From Pseudobutyrivibrio sp. MD2005 (lineage in GTDB: Bacteria; Bacillota; Clostridia; Lachnospirales; Lachnospiraceae), in assembly GCF_000621865.1 (NCBI RefSeq), contig NZ_JHXE01000009.1:62001-126000 (forward strand): a stretch of DNA of 64,000 bases. The letters are read 5' to 3'. The translations under genes and the position numbers were made by a program. Below the pieces are notes generated by a model that ran no database searches, was not told the DNA's origin, and was given only the letters and a program-made list of their open reading frames with translations. How positions within the stretch are numbered: the first letter of the stretch is position 1; each line of letters begins with the position of its first letter. Shown here one piece after another: positions 10,084 through 19,285 of this stretch.

Positions 10084-11508
10084 TTGTACAGAAAAAAGAA
10101 ACGCTCGTGGGTTAAGCACCTGGATTTCATAATTCTTGATATGCTAGCTGCTGAGCTTGCACTTTTCATAGGTGTATCTATGCGATTTCAAGGAAGTATT
10201 ATCTTCTTTGATAGATTCGAGTGGTACAATCTGTATCAGAACATGGCAAAGGTTTTGCCTTTCATTGATCTGACAGGTGTACTTTTTACAGAGACCTATA
10301 CGGGCATTTTACGACGAACTAAATATCAGGAAATTACCTCCGCGGTATGGCATTGCTTGATCAACTTCCTGGGCATCCTTGTATACATGTATGCCAACAG
10401 GACATCATACTACTACTCACGAGCAGCATTAGCATACTTCGGTATAGCAATGGTACTCTTGACTTACTTCTTTAGAGTAGTATGGAAACGAGTAATCAGA
10501 ACCCGCAAGCTTAAGGATGTAAACAAATCCTCAATGGTAGTAGTAGCAGAGTCTACTACAGTAGATCATTGCCTTTCTGAGATTGCCCACAGCCCATACA
10601 CTGAGTTCAAAGTTGAGGGCGTTGTGGTTGTTGATAAGAATATGGTCGGCGAGGAAATCCAAGGAATCCCTGTAGTTGCATGCGCAGATTCCTTGTTCGA
10701 GTATCTTAGAACTAATGTTGTTGACGAAGTTTTCCTTGATGGTAACACCAGAGCCAGCGAGGAGAGCTTGGCAGGTAGATTAGTAGAACAGGGTGTCACA
10801 GTTCATATGTCACTGATACATACCACTAATCTTATGCCAAACAAAATCATGGAGACATACGGCGATTATGTAGTGCTTACAACTAGTATGCACATTGCAA
10901 ACAATAGACAGGCGTTCTTTAAGAGAACGATGGATATTGCAGGTGCATGTGTAGGGCTTGTACTTTCTTTTATCGCCTTTGTGATTTTTGCTCCTATCAT
11001 TAAATTACAATCACCTGGTCCTGTATTCTTTACACAGACCAGAATCGGTAGAAATGGTCGTAGATTTAAGTTCTACAAATTCAGAACCATGTACATGGAT
11101 GCTGAAGAGCGTAAGAAAGAGCTTATGGCTCAAAATGAAATTAAGGGCAACATGTTCAAGATGGAAAACGATCCAAGAATCATTCCAATCGGTCATTTCC
11201 TTAGAAAATACTCTATAGATGAGTTGCCACAGTTTTGGAATGTTTTGCTTGGAGATATGTCACTTGTGGGAACAAGACCACCACTTGAAGACGAGTACGA
11301 AAAATACGCATTGCATCACAAGGCTCGTCTTTCTATCAAGCCTGGCCTTACAGGTATGTGGCAGGTTAGTGGTCGAAGCGACATCAAAGACTTCGAGCAG
11401 GTTGTTGCTCTTGACACAGAGTATATTTCTAATTGGTCACTAGGTTTAGATATTAAGATTCTATTCAAAACTATAGCAGTAGTATTTGGAGGAAAGGGCT
11501 CAAAGTAG
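10084..11508 (+). CDS. Polyprenyl-phosphate sugar-1-phosphate transferase (priming enzyme)
   Basis: This is 474 residues with several N-terminal membrane helices (to about residue 140), a central nucleotide-binding-like region, and from about residue 280 the bacterial sugar transferase domain. That domain contains KRTMDIAGACVGL, GRRFKFYKFRTMYMDAE, the SIDELPQ motif and GTRPPL. It resembles WbaP/CpsE enzymes, which load the first sugar phosphate onto undecaprenyl phosphate. The likely start is TTG at 10084 with CAGGGGG seven bases before it; no in-frame ATG lies nearby. The stop codon overlaps the following GTG start by one base, indicating translational coupling. Confidence 0.9.
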   Translation: MYRKKKRSWVKHLDFIILDMLAAELALFIGVSMRFQGSIIFFDRFEWYNLYQNMAKVLPFIDLTGVLFTETYTGILRRTKYQEITSAVWHCLINFLGILVYMYANRTSYYYSRAALAYFGIAMVLLTYFFRVVWKRVIRTRKLKDVNKSSMVVVAESTTVDHCLSEIAHSPYTEFKVEGVVVVDKNMVGEEIQGIPVVACADSLFEYLRTNVVDEVFLDGNTRASEESLAGRLVEQGVTVHMSLIHTTNLMPNKIMETYGDYVVLTTSMHIANNRQAFFKRTMDIAGACVGLVLSFIAFVIFAPIIKLQSPGPVFFTQTRIGRNGRRFKFYKFRTMYMDAEERKKELMAQNEIKGNMFKMENDPRIIPIGHFLRKYSIDELPQFWNVLLGDMSLVGTRPPLEDEYEKYALHHKARLSIKPGLTGMWQVSGRSDIKDFEQVVALDTEYISNWSLGLDIKILFKTIAVVFGGKGSK

Positions 11509-12863
11509 TGGCAGATACATATTTTTCCTTAGTAGTATGGACAAACGAGACAGACATGGAGCAGTTTAAGGATTGTCTCGAGTCCATTGATGAACAGGAA
11601 TATCGTGAATTTGAATTATATATTTTGGATAATAATCCCTCGAATGCGATTGAGATTACGATTAAAGAATTCTTCCCAGACATTGTGGACAAGGTTCATT
11701 ATCGTAGACTCAAAAAGAAATCAGGTGGCGCCTATGCTTACAACATAGGTGCACATTTTGCTGAAGGGGATTATTTAGTTTATCTAGGGCAGCATGATAG
11801 ATTAAGTTCTAACACGCTGTCATTATTAAATGAAAAAATAAATGACTTAGATGGAGAAAAGGCCATAATTTATTCCGACCATGACGAGCTGATTGGCCTT
11901 GACAGAAAGAATCCACATTTTAAGCCAGACTTTAATAAAGAACTTTTTTTGCAGACGAATTATATCGGGAATTTTATTTGCTTATCTTGCGATTTATATA
12001 AAAGCTTGGGCAGTTTTAATGAAAAGGCACAGGCTGCTTATCTTTATGAATATATTTTAAGAGCTGCATATAAAAAAGAAAGAATAGAGCATATTGCTTC
12101 TCTTATTTACCACAAGCGTTCCACAGATAAGCCTCTTAATAAAGAAGAAAGAGCGGCTGCCAATTATTCCTGCAAGGAGCATATGGCCCTTGCAATATCT
12201 TATTTGCAAAAAGATGGAATTATTTCTATAGGAAGAGTTGATGCATCACTTAAAAAATGGCATCTGGAATATGATGATTCAGAATTCAGACGTTTTGCTG
12301 GTGATTACATGTTCTTAAAGGATGATGATGTAAAGCTCTACACCAGAAATAATGTAAAGCGAATGTACGCATATCTTAGGCAGCCTGATGTTGCAGTTGT
12401 AGGTGCCAGATTTATTGACAGAGGATTTACTATAGATAATGTGGGATATATATTTGATAATGATGGGGCCTGGTATCCGGCATTTCATGGTCAGAAAATC
12501 TTTAGAGACAGCTATGATGGACTGGCTAGCATGGCAAGGGATGTTTCCATGGTAGATTGCGGCTGCTGCCTAATTGATGCCAAGGTGTATCGTATGCTGC
12601 ATGGTTTTGACACGAAGCTTTCAGGGCAGGATGCCATGCTTGATTTTTGTTTAAGGGCCAAAGCCAGAGGTTTTAGGACAGTGGTAGTACCGAAGGTTAT
12701 TGCCAGAAGAAAAAAGAAAGATGTTATCACCTCAACGGAAGGGCATGAAATTATCATGGAAAAACATGGCGAAAAAATAGCTCTGGGAGATAGCTTCTAT
12801 AATAAAAATTTACCAATTGGAATGGAGAATTATATCCTTCCAGGAACACAAGAGGAAAACTAG
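11508..12863 (+). CDS. Divergent tandem GT2-like glycosyltransferase
   Basis: The start is GTG, sharing a base with the preceding TAG. The N-terminal half (451 residues in total) is GT2-like, with a VYLGQHDRLS metal-site region and a YSDHDEL motif. The C-terminal half, from about residue 270, aligns by eye with the second half of domain 2 in the 616-residue protein upstream: PDVAVVGARF against DVGAVGARLY, then VDCGCCLIDAKVY and MLDFCLRAKARG. The nucleotide-binding half of that second domain is missing and NNDT is replaced by KDDDVK. It may therefore be a half-degenerate paralogue with one working active site. It is the last gene of the polysaccharide run. Confidence 0.75.
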   Translation: MADTYFSLVVWTNETDMEQFKDCLESIDEQEYREFELYILDNNPSNAIEITIKEFFPDIVDKVHYRRLKKKSGGAYAYNIGAHFAEGDYLVYLGQHDRLSSNTLSLLNEKINDLDGEKAIIYSDHDELIGLDRKNPHFKPDFNKELFLQTNYIGNFICLSCDLYKSLGSFNEKAQAAYLYEYILRAAYKKERIEHIASLIYHKRSTDKPLNKEERAAANYSCKEHMALAISYLQKDGIISIGRVDASLKKWHLEYDDSEFRRFAGDYMFLKDDDVKLYTRNNVKRMYAYLRQPDVAVVGARFIDRGFTIDNVGYIFDNDGAWYPAFHGQKIFRDSYDGLASMARDVSMVDCGCCLIDAKVYRMLHGFDTKLSGQDAMLDFCLRAKARGFRTVVVPKVIARRKKKDVITSTEGHEIIMEKHGEKIALGDSFYNKNLPIGMENYILPGTQEEN

Positions 12864-12914
12864 CAAAATCTTTTTAGTTTTTTTATTAATTATGACAGAA
12901 TTATTACGTGTTTC

Positions 12915-12944
12915 TTGACAAGATAAGAAGTCATAGAGTAGACT
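12915..12944 (+). promoter_or_regulatory. Candidate sigma-A promoter for the LCP gene
   Basis: TTGACA at 12915-12920 and TAGACT at 12939-12944 are separated by 18 bases in the 157-bp gap before the LCP gene. The -35 is perfect, the -10 is weak. It would give a leader of about 70 nt. Confidence 0.5.
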
Positions 12945-13020
12945 AACTTAGATTCGTGTTTTTTATGCGAATGACACAAATCGAAGTGAATTACAAAGTA
13001 CGAATGGAGAGTATAGATTA

Positions 13021-14532
13021 ATGAGTAATTTCGACGATTACGATTTAAGAAGAGGCAGCAGTAGTAGAGGCCGAAGCGTTAACAGAAACGTAAACAGAGA
13101 CTATAACAGAAGCTCAAATAGAAGATCTGATATGTCATTAGATGATGAAATCGAGCTTTATGATTACGATTTAGGAAGCGAATATTACGATGATGAACCA
13201 GCAGATCGTCGGTCAGCTTCAGGTAGACGTTCAGCATCAGATTCAAGAACAGGTGCTAGAAGATCATCAGCAGGTCCCCACAGATCTGCAAGTGGACAGC
13301 GTCGCTCATCAGCTAGTCATTCTAGCTATGGGGCTCACTCTGGCAGCAGATCAGGCTCTGGTAAATCTTCAAACAGACGCCCTAGCTCAAGCAGAAGAGG
13401 CGGTGGTTCTAGAAAGAAAAAGACAAAAGCAAGAAGAACAATTTTTGTTATCGAAATAGTATTACTCCTTGTGCTTTTAGTTGTATTCTTCTTCTGGAAC
13501 AAATTTGGAAAAGTAAATTGGGATAACATCAATATGGATGAAATCGAGGTTAACAACCTTGATACAGAGACAGAGGAAATCCTCAGCAATTACACAACAA
13601 TTGCTTTATTTGGTGTTGATAACCGTTCAAACGGTAATCTCGACAGTGGTAACTCTGATACTATCATGCTTGTATCTATTAATAATGATACTAAGGAAGT
13701 TAAGATGGTATCTGTACAGCGTGATACTTACTTACAGATTACAGAAGGAACATATAGAAAGTGTAACTATGCATACAACCATGGTGGTGTAGAGACTGCT
13801 ATCAGCATGCTCAACACAAACCTTGACCTTAAGATTTCTGGTTATGTAGCAGTAGATTTCAATGCTTTAGCAAAGGTTGTTGATGATTTGGGTGGACTTG
13901 ACCTTGAAGTTACACAGAAGATGATTAACACAAACAACCCTGAGACAGGTCAGAATGCTCTTGCTGGATATATCGCAGAGGTAGAAAACGTACTTAAGTA
14001 TTATCCAAATGAAAAGGATTACTACAAGCAGAGCGATTGCTACTTTAGCAGCCCAGGTGTATATCATATGAATGGTGCACAGGTAGTTGGTTACTGCCGA
14101 AACAGATATGCTGTTGATAACGACTACGGTAGAGCTGAGAACCAGCGTATGGTAGTTAAGATGATTGTTGAAGAGATTAAGAAGGCTGATATCGGTACAA
14201 TCAACAAGATTGCAGATGATGTATTCCCTGAAATCTCAACAAGCTTGTCACTTTCACAGTGCATCTCTATGGCAACAGCTGCAGGAGATTATGAGATCGT
14301 TGAATCATCAGGTTTCCCATTTGCACTTAAGACAACAACAATCAGCAAGAAGACAGGTAGTGTAGTTGTTCCATGTACATTAGCATCAAATGTTTCTAAG
14401 TTACATGAGTTACTTTATGAGCAGGAAGATTACGATGCAACAGATGATACTGTCGATGTAATCAGTGATCATATCGTTAATGAGACGGGCTTTACAGAAA
14501 ACAGTGCTGAGGTTACTCAGGAATCTGATTAA
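13021..14532 (+). CDS. LytR-CpsA-Psr (LCP) family glycopolymer ligase
   Basis: This is 503 residues: a Ser/Arg/Gly-rich cytoplasmic N-terminus (1-138), one membrane helix (about 140-160) and an extracellular LCP domain. The domain shows NNDTKEVKMVSVQRDTY, KCNYAYNHGG, and the late arginine motif CRNRYAVDNDYGRAENQR. LCP enzymes transfer undecaprenyl-linked teichoic acid or capsule polymers to peptidoglycan at the cell surface. Position after a polysaccharide cluster and before glmS fits capsule attachment. The unusually long basic, low-complexity N-terminus (about 130 residues, many RRSS-type runs) is the oddity; it could bind nucleic acid or a cytoplasmic partner. GGAGA precedes the ATG. Confidence 0.92.
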   Translation: MSNFDDYDLRRGSSSRGRSVNRNVNRDYNRSSNRRSDMSLDDEIELYDYDLGSEYYDDEPADRRSASGRRSASDSRTGARRSSAGPHRSASGQRRSSASHSSYGAHSGSRSGSGKSSNRRPSSSRRGGGSRKKKTKARRTIFVIEIVLLLVLLVVFFFWNKFGKVNWDNINMDEIEVNNLDTETEEILSNYTTIALFGVDNRSNGNLDSGNSDTIMLVSINNDTKEVKMVSVQRDTYLQITEGTYRKCNYAYNHGGVETAISMLNTNLDLKISGYVAVDFNALAKVVDDLGGLDLEVTQKMINTNNPETGQNALAGYIAEVENVLKYYPNEKDYYKQSDCYFSSPGVYHMNGAQVVGYCRNRYAVDNDYGRAENQRMVVKMIVEEIKKADIGTINKIADDVFPEISTSLSLSQCISMATAAGDYEIVESSGFPFALKTTTISKKTGSVVVPCTLASNVSKLHELLYEQEDYDATDDTVDVISDHIVNETGFTENSAEVTQESD

Positions 14533-14564
14533 TTAGGTTTTATAATTGAAAGGAATTTAGATAT

Positions 14565-16397
14565 ATGTGTGGAATAGTAGGTTACGTTGGTAAGTCTCAG
14601 GCTGCTCCAATTCTTTTGGACGGCCTTGGCAAGCTTGAGTATAGAGGTTATGATTCAGCTGGTATGGCTGTTTATGACGGTCAGAAGATTGAGTATGAGA
14701 AGGCTAAAGGACGTCTTCGTCTTTTAAGTGAGAAGACTCACGATGGTGCAAAAATGCAAGGTACTATCGGTATTGGTCATACTCGTTGGGCTACTCACGG
14801 TGAGCCTAGTGAGGCAAATGCGCATCCACATTTAAATGAAGATGAGACAATCGCAGTAGTTCACAATGGTATTATTGAAAACTATGCAAAGCTTAAGGAT
14901 AAGCTTATTAAGCGTGGATACAACTTCAAGTCTGAAACAGATACAGAAGTTGTTGCACATCTTCTTGATTATTATTACAAGCAGGGACATGATCCTCTTA
15001 CATGTGTAACAAAGGTTATGCACCGTGTAGAGGGTGCATATGCACTTGGAATCATCTTTGCTGATTATCCAGATCAGATTTACTCTGTTCGTAAAGATAG
15101 TCCACTTATTGTAGGTCTTGGTAAGGATGGCAATCTTATCGCATCTGATGTACCTGCAGTACTTAAATATACCCGCGAAGTATACTTCATCGAAAATGAA
15201 GAAATCGCAAAGCTTACAGAGGATTCCATTGAATTCTTTGATGTTGATGGTCAGCCAATTGAAAAGCAGTCTAAGACAATCGATTGGGATGTGGATGCTG
15301 CTGAAAAGGGTGGATATGATCACTTTATGATTAAGGAAATCCACGAGGAGCCAAAGACTGTTCGTGATACTCTTAATCCACGTATTAAAAACGACACAGT
15401 AGATATTGAAGAGCTTGGCATGACTGATGAAGAGATTAAGTCAATTTCTCGAATCAGAATTGTTGCCTGCGGTTCTGCTTATCATACAGGCGTTACTGCA
15501 AAATATGTATTTGAAGAGATGGCTCGTATACCAGTAGAGGTAGACATCGCTTCAGAATTCAGATATCGTAATCCTATTTTACAGGAGAACGAGCTTGTTA
15601 TCGCTATCAGCCAGTCTGGTGAGACAGCTGATACAAAGGAAGCTGTACGTATGGCTCGCGCTATGGGCAATATGACACTTGCAATTGTAAACGTAGTAGG
15701 TTCATCAATTGCTCGTGAGTCAGAAAAGGTTATGTACACATGGGCCGGCCCTGAGATTTCAGTTGCTACAACAAAGGCATACTCTGCTCAGCTTATAGCA
15801 CTTTACTTACTTGCAATGAAATTTGCAGATGTAAGAGGATTACTTAAGGCTGATGAGATGAAAGAGCTCATTTCAGACTTGAAGAAGCTTCCAGAGCAGA
15901 TTGAAATGCTTCTTGGAAACAAAGAGCGTATCCAGAGATTTGCTAACAGATTCGTAGCTGCTAAGGATGTATTCTTTATTGGTCGTGGAATCGATTATGC
16001 AATCGCTATGGAAGGCTCACTTAAGCTTAAGGAAATCTCATATATTCACTCAGAAGCATACGCTGCTGGCGAGCTTAAGCACGGAACAATCTCTCTTATT
16101 GAAGAGGGCACACTTGTAGGCGCAGTTGCAACTCAGGAAAATGTTTATGCTAAGACAGTATCAAATATTGTTGAGTGCAAGACTCGTGGTGCATTTATCT
16201 TGGCTGTTACAACAGTAGGACATGAGGACATCGAGGATGTTGCAGATTATGTTATGTACATTCCTCAGACAAATAGATACTTCACTAACTCACTTGCAAT
16301 CATCCCATTGCAGTTATTCGGATACTATGTATCTGTAGGCAAGGGCTTTGACGTTGATCATCCAAGAAATTTAGCAAAATCAGTTACAGTTGAGTAA
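14565..16397 (+). CDS. glmS: Glutamine--fructose-6-phosphate aminotransferase (isomerizing)
   Basis: This full-length 610-residue GlmS starts MCGIVGYVG with Cys2 as the N-terminal glutaminase nucleophile. The glutaminase domain (HTRWATHGEP, TDTEV) is followed by two SIS domains (SGETADT, ISVATTKAYSAQ, a GRG-containing second SIS) and ends in the expected PRNLAKSVTVE. It makes glucosamine-6-phosphate for peptidoglycan and surface amino sugars, matching the UDP-HexNAc-type enzyme upstream. The 32-bp gap to the LCP gene leaves no room for a glmS ribozyme, so cotranscription with the LCP gene is likely. Confidence 0.98.
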   Translation: MCGIVGYVGKSQAAPILLDGLGKLEYRGYDSAGMAVYDGQKIEYEKAKGRLRLLSEKTHDGAKMQGTIGIGHTRWATHGEPSEANAHPHLNEDETIAVVHNGIIENYAKLKDKLIKRGYNFKSETDTEVVAHLLDYYYKQGHDPLTCVTKVMHRVEGAYALGIIFADYPDQIYSVRKDSPLIVGLGKDGNLIASDVPAVLKYTREVYFIENEEIAKLTEDSIEFFDVDGQPIEKQSKTIDWDVDAAEKGGYDHFMIKEIHEEPKTVRDTLNPRIKNDTVDIEELGMTDEEIKSISRIRIVACGSAYHTGVTAKYVFEEMARIPVEVDIASEFRYRNPILQENELVIAISQSGETADTKEAVRMARAMGNMTLAIVNVVGSSIARESEKVMYTWAGPEISVATTKAYSAQLIALYLLAMKFADVRGLLKADEMKELISDLKKLPEQIEMLLGNKERIQRFANRFVAAKDVFFIGRGIDYAIAMEGSLKLKEISYIHSEAYAAGELKHGTISLIEEGTLVGAVATQENVYAKTVSNIVECKTRGAFILAVTTVGHEDIEDVADYVMYIPQTNRYFTNSLAIIPLQLFGYYVSVGKGFDVDHPRNLAKSVTVE

Positions 16398-16462
16398 ACC
16401 GTCACGTGGTTGTCACATTTCAGGATTATTCTACGTTCATGAAATGAAATGGAGGCGAGTTT

Positions 16463-17839
16463 ATGAGTGATTTTTACAACAATGGCTCAAAAGACAATGA
16501 GCCAGAAAAGAATGGAACTTATTCTTACAAGAAGGAAGAGATAAACCAGGGCGAATCATATTATCAGTGGTCGCCATATGATGACGGTAGAAATAATAAA
16601 AAGCAGAAGAAATCTGGTGGATTTGGAGCAAAGCTGGGTAAGACAGCTGCTATTGCTTTGGTATTTGGATTGGTTGCAGGTGTCACTTTCCAGTCGGTTG
16701 GTCTAGCGACTCAGAAGTTTTTTGGAAATGATGCCGCAGCAGTGGAAGAAACAAAATCAAGCAGTTCATCAAGTAAGTCTAGCAACAAAGTAGCATCTGG
16801 AACAACCAGCAAAACTGCTAGCGCAGTTTCTACTACAGCTTCTACAGATGTATCATCAATCGCTGAAAATGTTCTTCCAGCTATTGTGCAGGTTACAAAT
16901 GTAGGATTGAAAGAATATATGACATTCTTTGGAACAGTTCAGCAGGAGAGCACATCAGCAGGTTCTGGTATTATTGTTGCTCAGGATGAGGATTATATCT
17001 ATATCGCCACAAACAATCATGTTGTTAGTGGAGCAGAGACTCTTACAATCACATTCAATGATGGCGAGGCTGTAGAGGGAACAATCAAAGGTACTGATTC
17101 ATCATGCGACTTAGCTGTTGTTTCAGTCGAAATCTCTGATATTCCAGAAGATACTCTTTCAGCAATCAAGGTTGCAACACTTGGAGATTCAGACGCAACC
17201 ATGATTGGTGAGACCGCAATTGTAATCGGTAATGCAATGGGTTATGGTACATCTGTCACAACTGGTATCATTTCTGCAAAGGACCGTGAGGTTTCAATTC
17301 CTGATGAGGACGGAAATATAGTTACTAACACATTGCTTCAGACAGATGCAGCTGTAAATCCTGGTAATTCAGGTGGCGCATTATTAAATGTTGATGGCGA
17401 AGTAATCGGTATTGTTTCAGCTAAGCTTTCTGATACTACAGTCGAAGGTATGGGATATGCTATTCCAATATCTTATGCTTGGGATATCATCGAGCAGATG
17501 GTTGACAACGATGTGGTTTCAGAGCTTGAGGCATCATACTTAGGTATCGCCGGTAGAGATATCACTTCTGAAATGTCAGAGCAATATGATATTCCTGTAG
17601 GTGTATATGTTGCGCAGGTAGTTGCAGGTTCAGGTGCTGAGGAAGCTGGTATTGAGACAGAAGATGTTATCACATCATTTAATGGACGTAAAGTTACATC
17701 AGTTAATACGCTTAATAACATCATGCAGTATTTGCCAGCAGGCTCAGAAGTTGAAGTAGTTGTTGCTAAGGCAAGTAATGATTACAAAGAGGAGACAGTT
17801 ACAGTTACTCTTACACATAAAATTGAATCAGTTCAGTAA
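16463..17839 (+). CDS. Membrane-anchored HtrA/DegP serine protease with PDZ domain
   Basis: This is 458 residues: a polar cytoplasmic N-terminus, one membrane helix (60-82), a Ser/Thr-rich linker, a trypsin-like protease domain and one C-terminal PDZ domain (about 355-450). The catalytic triad is visible: H186 in NNHVVSG, D216 in CDLAVV, S303 in GNSGGAL. HtrA proteases degrade misfolded exported proteins outside the membrane. GGAGG precedes the start. The transcript ends in a strong terminator. A short upstream hairpin-rich gap of 65 bp may carry its own stress promoter, which I could not define. Confidence 0.95.
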   Translation: MSDFYNNGSKDNEPEKNGTYSYKKEEINQGESYYQWSPYDDGRNNKKQKKSGGFGAKLGKTAAIALVFGLVAGVTFQSVGLATQKFFGNDAAAVEETKSSSSSSKSSNKVASGTTSKTASAVSTTASTDVSSIAENVLPAIVQVTNVGLKEYMTFFGTVQQESTSAGSGIIVAQDEDYIYIATNNHVVSGAETLTITFNDGEAVEGTIKGTDSSCDLAVVSVEISDIPEDTLSAIKVATLGDSDATMIGETAIVIGNAMGYGTSVTTGIISAKDREVSIPDEDGNIVTNTLLQTDAAVNPGNSGGALLNVDGEVIGIVSAKLSDTTVEGMGYAIPISYAWDIIEQMVDNDVVSELEASYLGIAGRDITSEMSEQYDIPVGVYVAQVVAGSGAEEAGIETEDVITSFNGRKVTSVNTLNNIMQYLPAGSEVEVVVAKASNDYKEETVTVTLTHKIESVQ

Positions 17840-17843
17840 AATA

Positions 17844-17873
17844 AAAGTGGGTACGGTCTGTACCCACTTTTTT
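17844..17873 (+). terminator. Rho-independent terminator after htrA
   Basis: An 11-bp perfect stem AAAGTGGGTAC / GTACCCACTTT with a five-base loop is followed by TTT. It separates the protease gene from the VanZ-like gene. Confidence 0.9.
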
Positions 17874-17894
17874 ACATATGGTACAATATAGTCT

Positions 17895-18338
17895 ATGAAA
17901 AAAAGAAAGATAATAATACGTATACTTATTGCCCTTTGGTTGTGTTTGATTTGGGGGCATAGCTTACAGCCGGCAGTTGTATCAGAGGCTGAAAGCGGGA
18001 AATTTTTAGCGATTCTAGGAAAGATCTTTCCGTTTCTACTAAACACAGATTTTGGAATGTTCATAGTTAGAAAAGCTGCACATTTTGCAGAGTATTTTAT
18101 TTTAGGTGTGCTTCTATGTATGAATTTTCAGATGGATTTGTACGGCATTGTTAATAGGCTTTCAGTTCCAGTCTTAGTTGGAACATTCGTAGCATTTATT
18201 GATGAAACAATACAATTATTTGTAATTGGCCGCTCAGGTGAAATAAGAGACATGTGGATTGATTTTGTTGGAGTGGCACTTGGAACACTTATAGTACTTG
18301 CAGTTGTAAATAATAAAAGAGGCAGAAAACGTTACTAG
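17895..18338 (+). CDS. VanZ-like membrane protein
   Basis: This 147-residue protein has four predicted membrane helices and the VanZ signature: W/GHSLQP near the N-terminus, KAAHFAEYFILG in the middle and FIDETIQLFVIGRSGEIRDMWIDFVG at the end. The family is found in glycopeptide resistance clusters but is widespread and mostly of unknown function. There is no resistance gene nearby, so no resistance role should be inferred. No Shine-Dalgarno site is evident; a TACAAT seven bases before the ATG raises the possibility of a leaderless or nearly leaderless message. It sits 12 bp before carbamate kinase. Confidence 0.85.
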   Translation: MKKRKIIIRILIALWLCLIWGHSLQPAVVSEAESGKFLAILGKIFPFLLNTDFGMFIVRKAAHFAEYFILGVLLCMNFQMDLYGIVNRLSVPVLVGTFVAFIDETIQLFVIGRSGEIRDMWIDFVGVALGTLIVLAVVNNKRGRKRY

Positions 18339-18350
18339 AGGGAGGCTCAC

Positions 18351-19283
18351 ATGGTAAAGAAGAGAATTGTAATTGCACTTGGTCATGATGCACTTGGCAC
18401 AACAGTACTTGAACAATGGAACGCAACAAAGCGTACAGCTGTTGCAGTAGCAGAGTTTATTAAACAGGATTATCAGGTGGTTATTACACACAGTAATGGT
18501 CCACAGGTTGGTATGATTCACACAGCACTTTCAGAGTTTTATCAGAATCATCCAGATTACACTCCTACTCCAATGTCTGTATGTTCAGCTATGAGTCAGG
18601 GTTATATTGGATATGACCTACAGCAGGCAATTCGTTCTGAGTTGGTAGGCAGAGGAATCTACAAGCCAGTATCAACAATCCTTACTCAGGTGACAGTAGA
18701 CCCATATGATGAAGCTTTCTACAAGCCAACAAAAATCATTGGCAGAGTGATGACTGCAGAAGAGGCTGAAAGAGAGGAGTCTAAGGGCAATCACACAGTA
18801 GAAGTTGAAGGTGGATACCGCAGAATCGTAGCTGCTCCAAAGCCAATGGAAATTGTTGAGATTGATGCGATTAAAGCACTTTGTGATGCTGATCAGGTTG
18901 TTATAGCTGCAGGTGGTGGCGGAATCCCTGTTCTTACACAGGACCACTCACTTAAGGGCGCATCTGCTGTAGTAGAAAAGGACACAGCAGCAGGACTTCT
19001 TGCATCAGAGCTTGATGCAGATATGCTTGTAATTCTTACATCAGTTTCTAAGGTATGTAAGAACTTTGGCAAGGAAGACGAGCAGCCACTTGATTACATT
19101 TCTGTTGCAGAAGCAAAGAAGATGTTAGAGGCTGGTGAATTTGGTGCTACAAATATGGCTCCAAAGATTCAGGCAGCCATTGATTATATTGGGGACTCAG
19201 CAATCAGAAAAGTCCTCATTACAAAATTATCAGATGCCGGTAATGCCGTAGGCGGCCAGACTGGTACAATGATTGGAAAGTAA
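18351..19283 (+). CDS. arcC: Carbamate kinase
   Basis: At 310 residues this is a normal-length member of the amino acid kinase family: IVIALGHDALG at the N-terminus, THSNGPQVG, the AAGGGGIPV nucleotide-binding loop, VVEKDTAAGLLAS, and the C-terminal NMAPKIQAAIDYI. It interconverts carbamoyl phosphate plus ADP with ATP plus carbamate, typically the last step of arginine or other ureido catabolism. No arcA or arcB is next to it. It lies two bases ahead of a feoB start, so it may share a message with iron transport for no obvious biochemical reason. GAGGGAGG precedes the ATG. Confidence 0.95.
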   Translation: MVKKRIVIALGHDALGTTVLEQWNATKRTAVAVAEFIKQDYQVVITHSNGPQVGMIHTALSEFYQNHPDYTPTPMSVCSAMSQGYIGYDLQQAIRSELVGRGIYKPVSTILTQVTVDPYDEAFYKPTKIIGRVMTAEEAEREESKGNHTVEVEGGYRRIVAAPKPMEIVEIDAIKALCDADQVVIAAGGGGIPVLTQDHSLKGASAVVEKDTAAGLLASELDADMLVILTSVSKVCKNFGKEDEQPLDYISVAEAKKMLEAGEFGATNMAPKIQAAIDYIGDSAIRKVLITKLSDAGNAVGGQTGTMIGK

Positions 19284-19285
19284 TA

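Noticed and set aside
14533-14564. glmS ribozyme
   Set aside because: Only 32 bases separate the genes, too short for the ribozyme.
14832-15344. 170-residue open frame opposite glmS
   Set aside because: It is antisense to a highly conserved gene, is Cys/Ile/Asn-rich with no family pattern, and has no ribosome site; it is a shadow of glmS codon use.
17895-18338. Glycopeptide resistance gene (VanZ)
   Set aside because: Only the general VanZ-like family is supported, with no van gene nearby.
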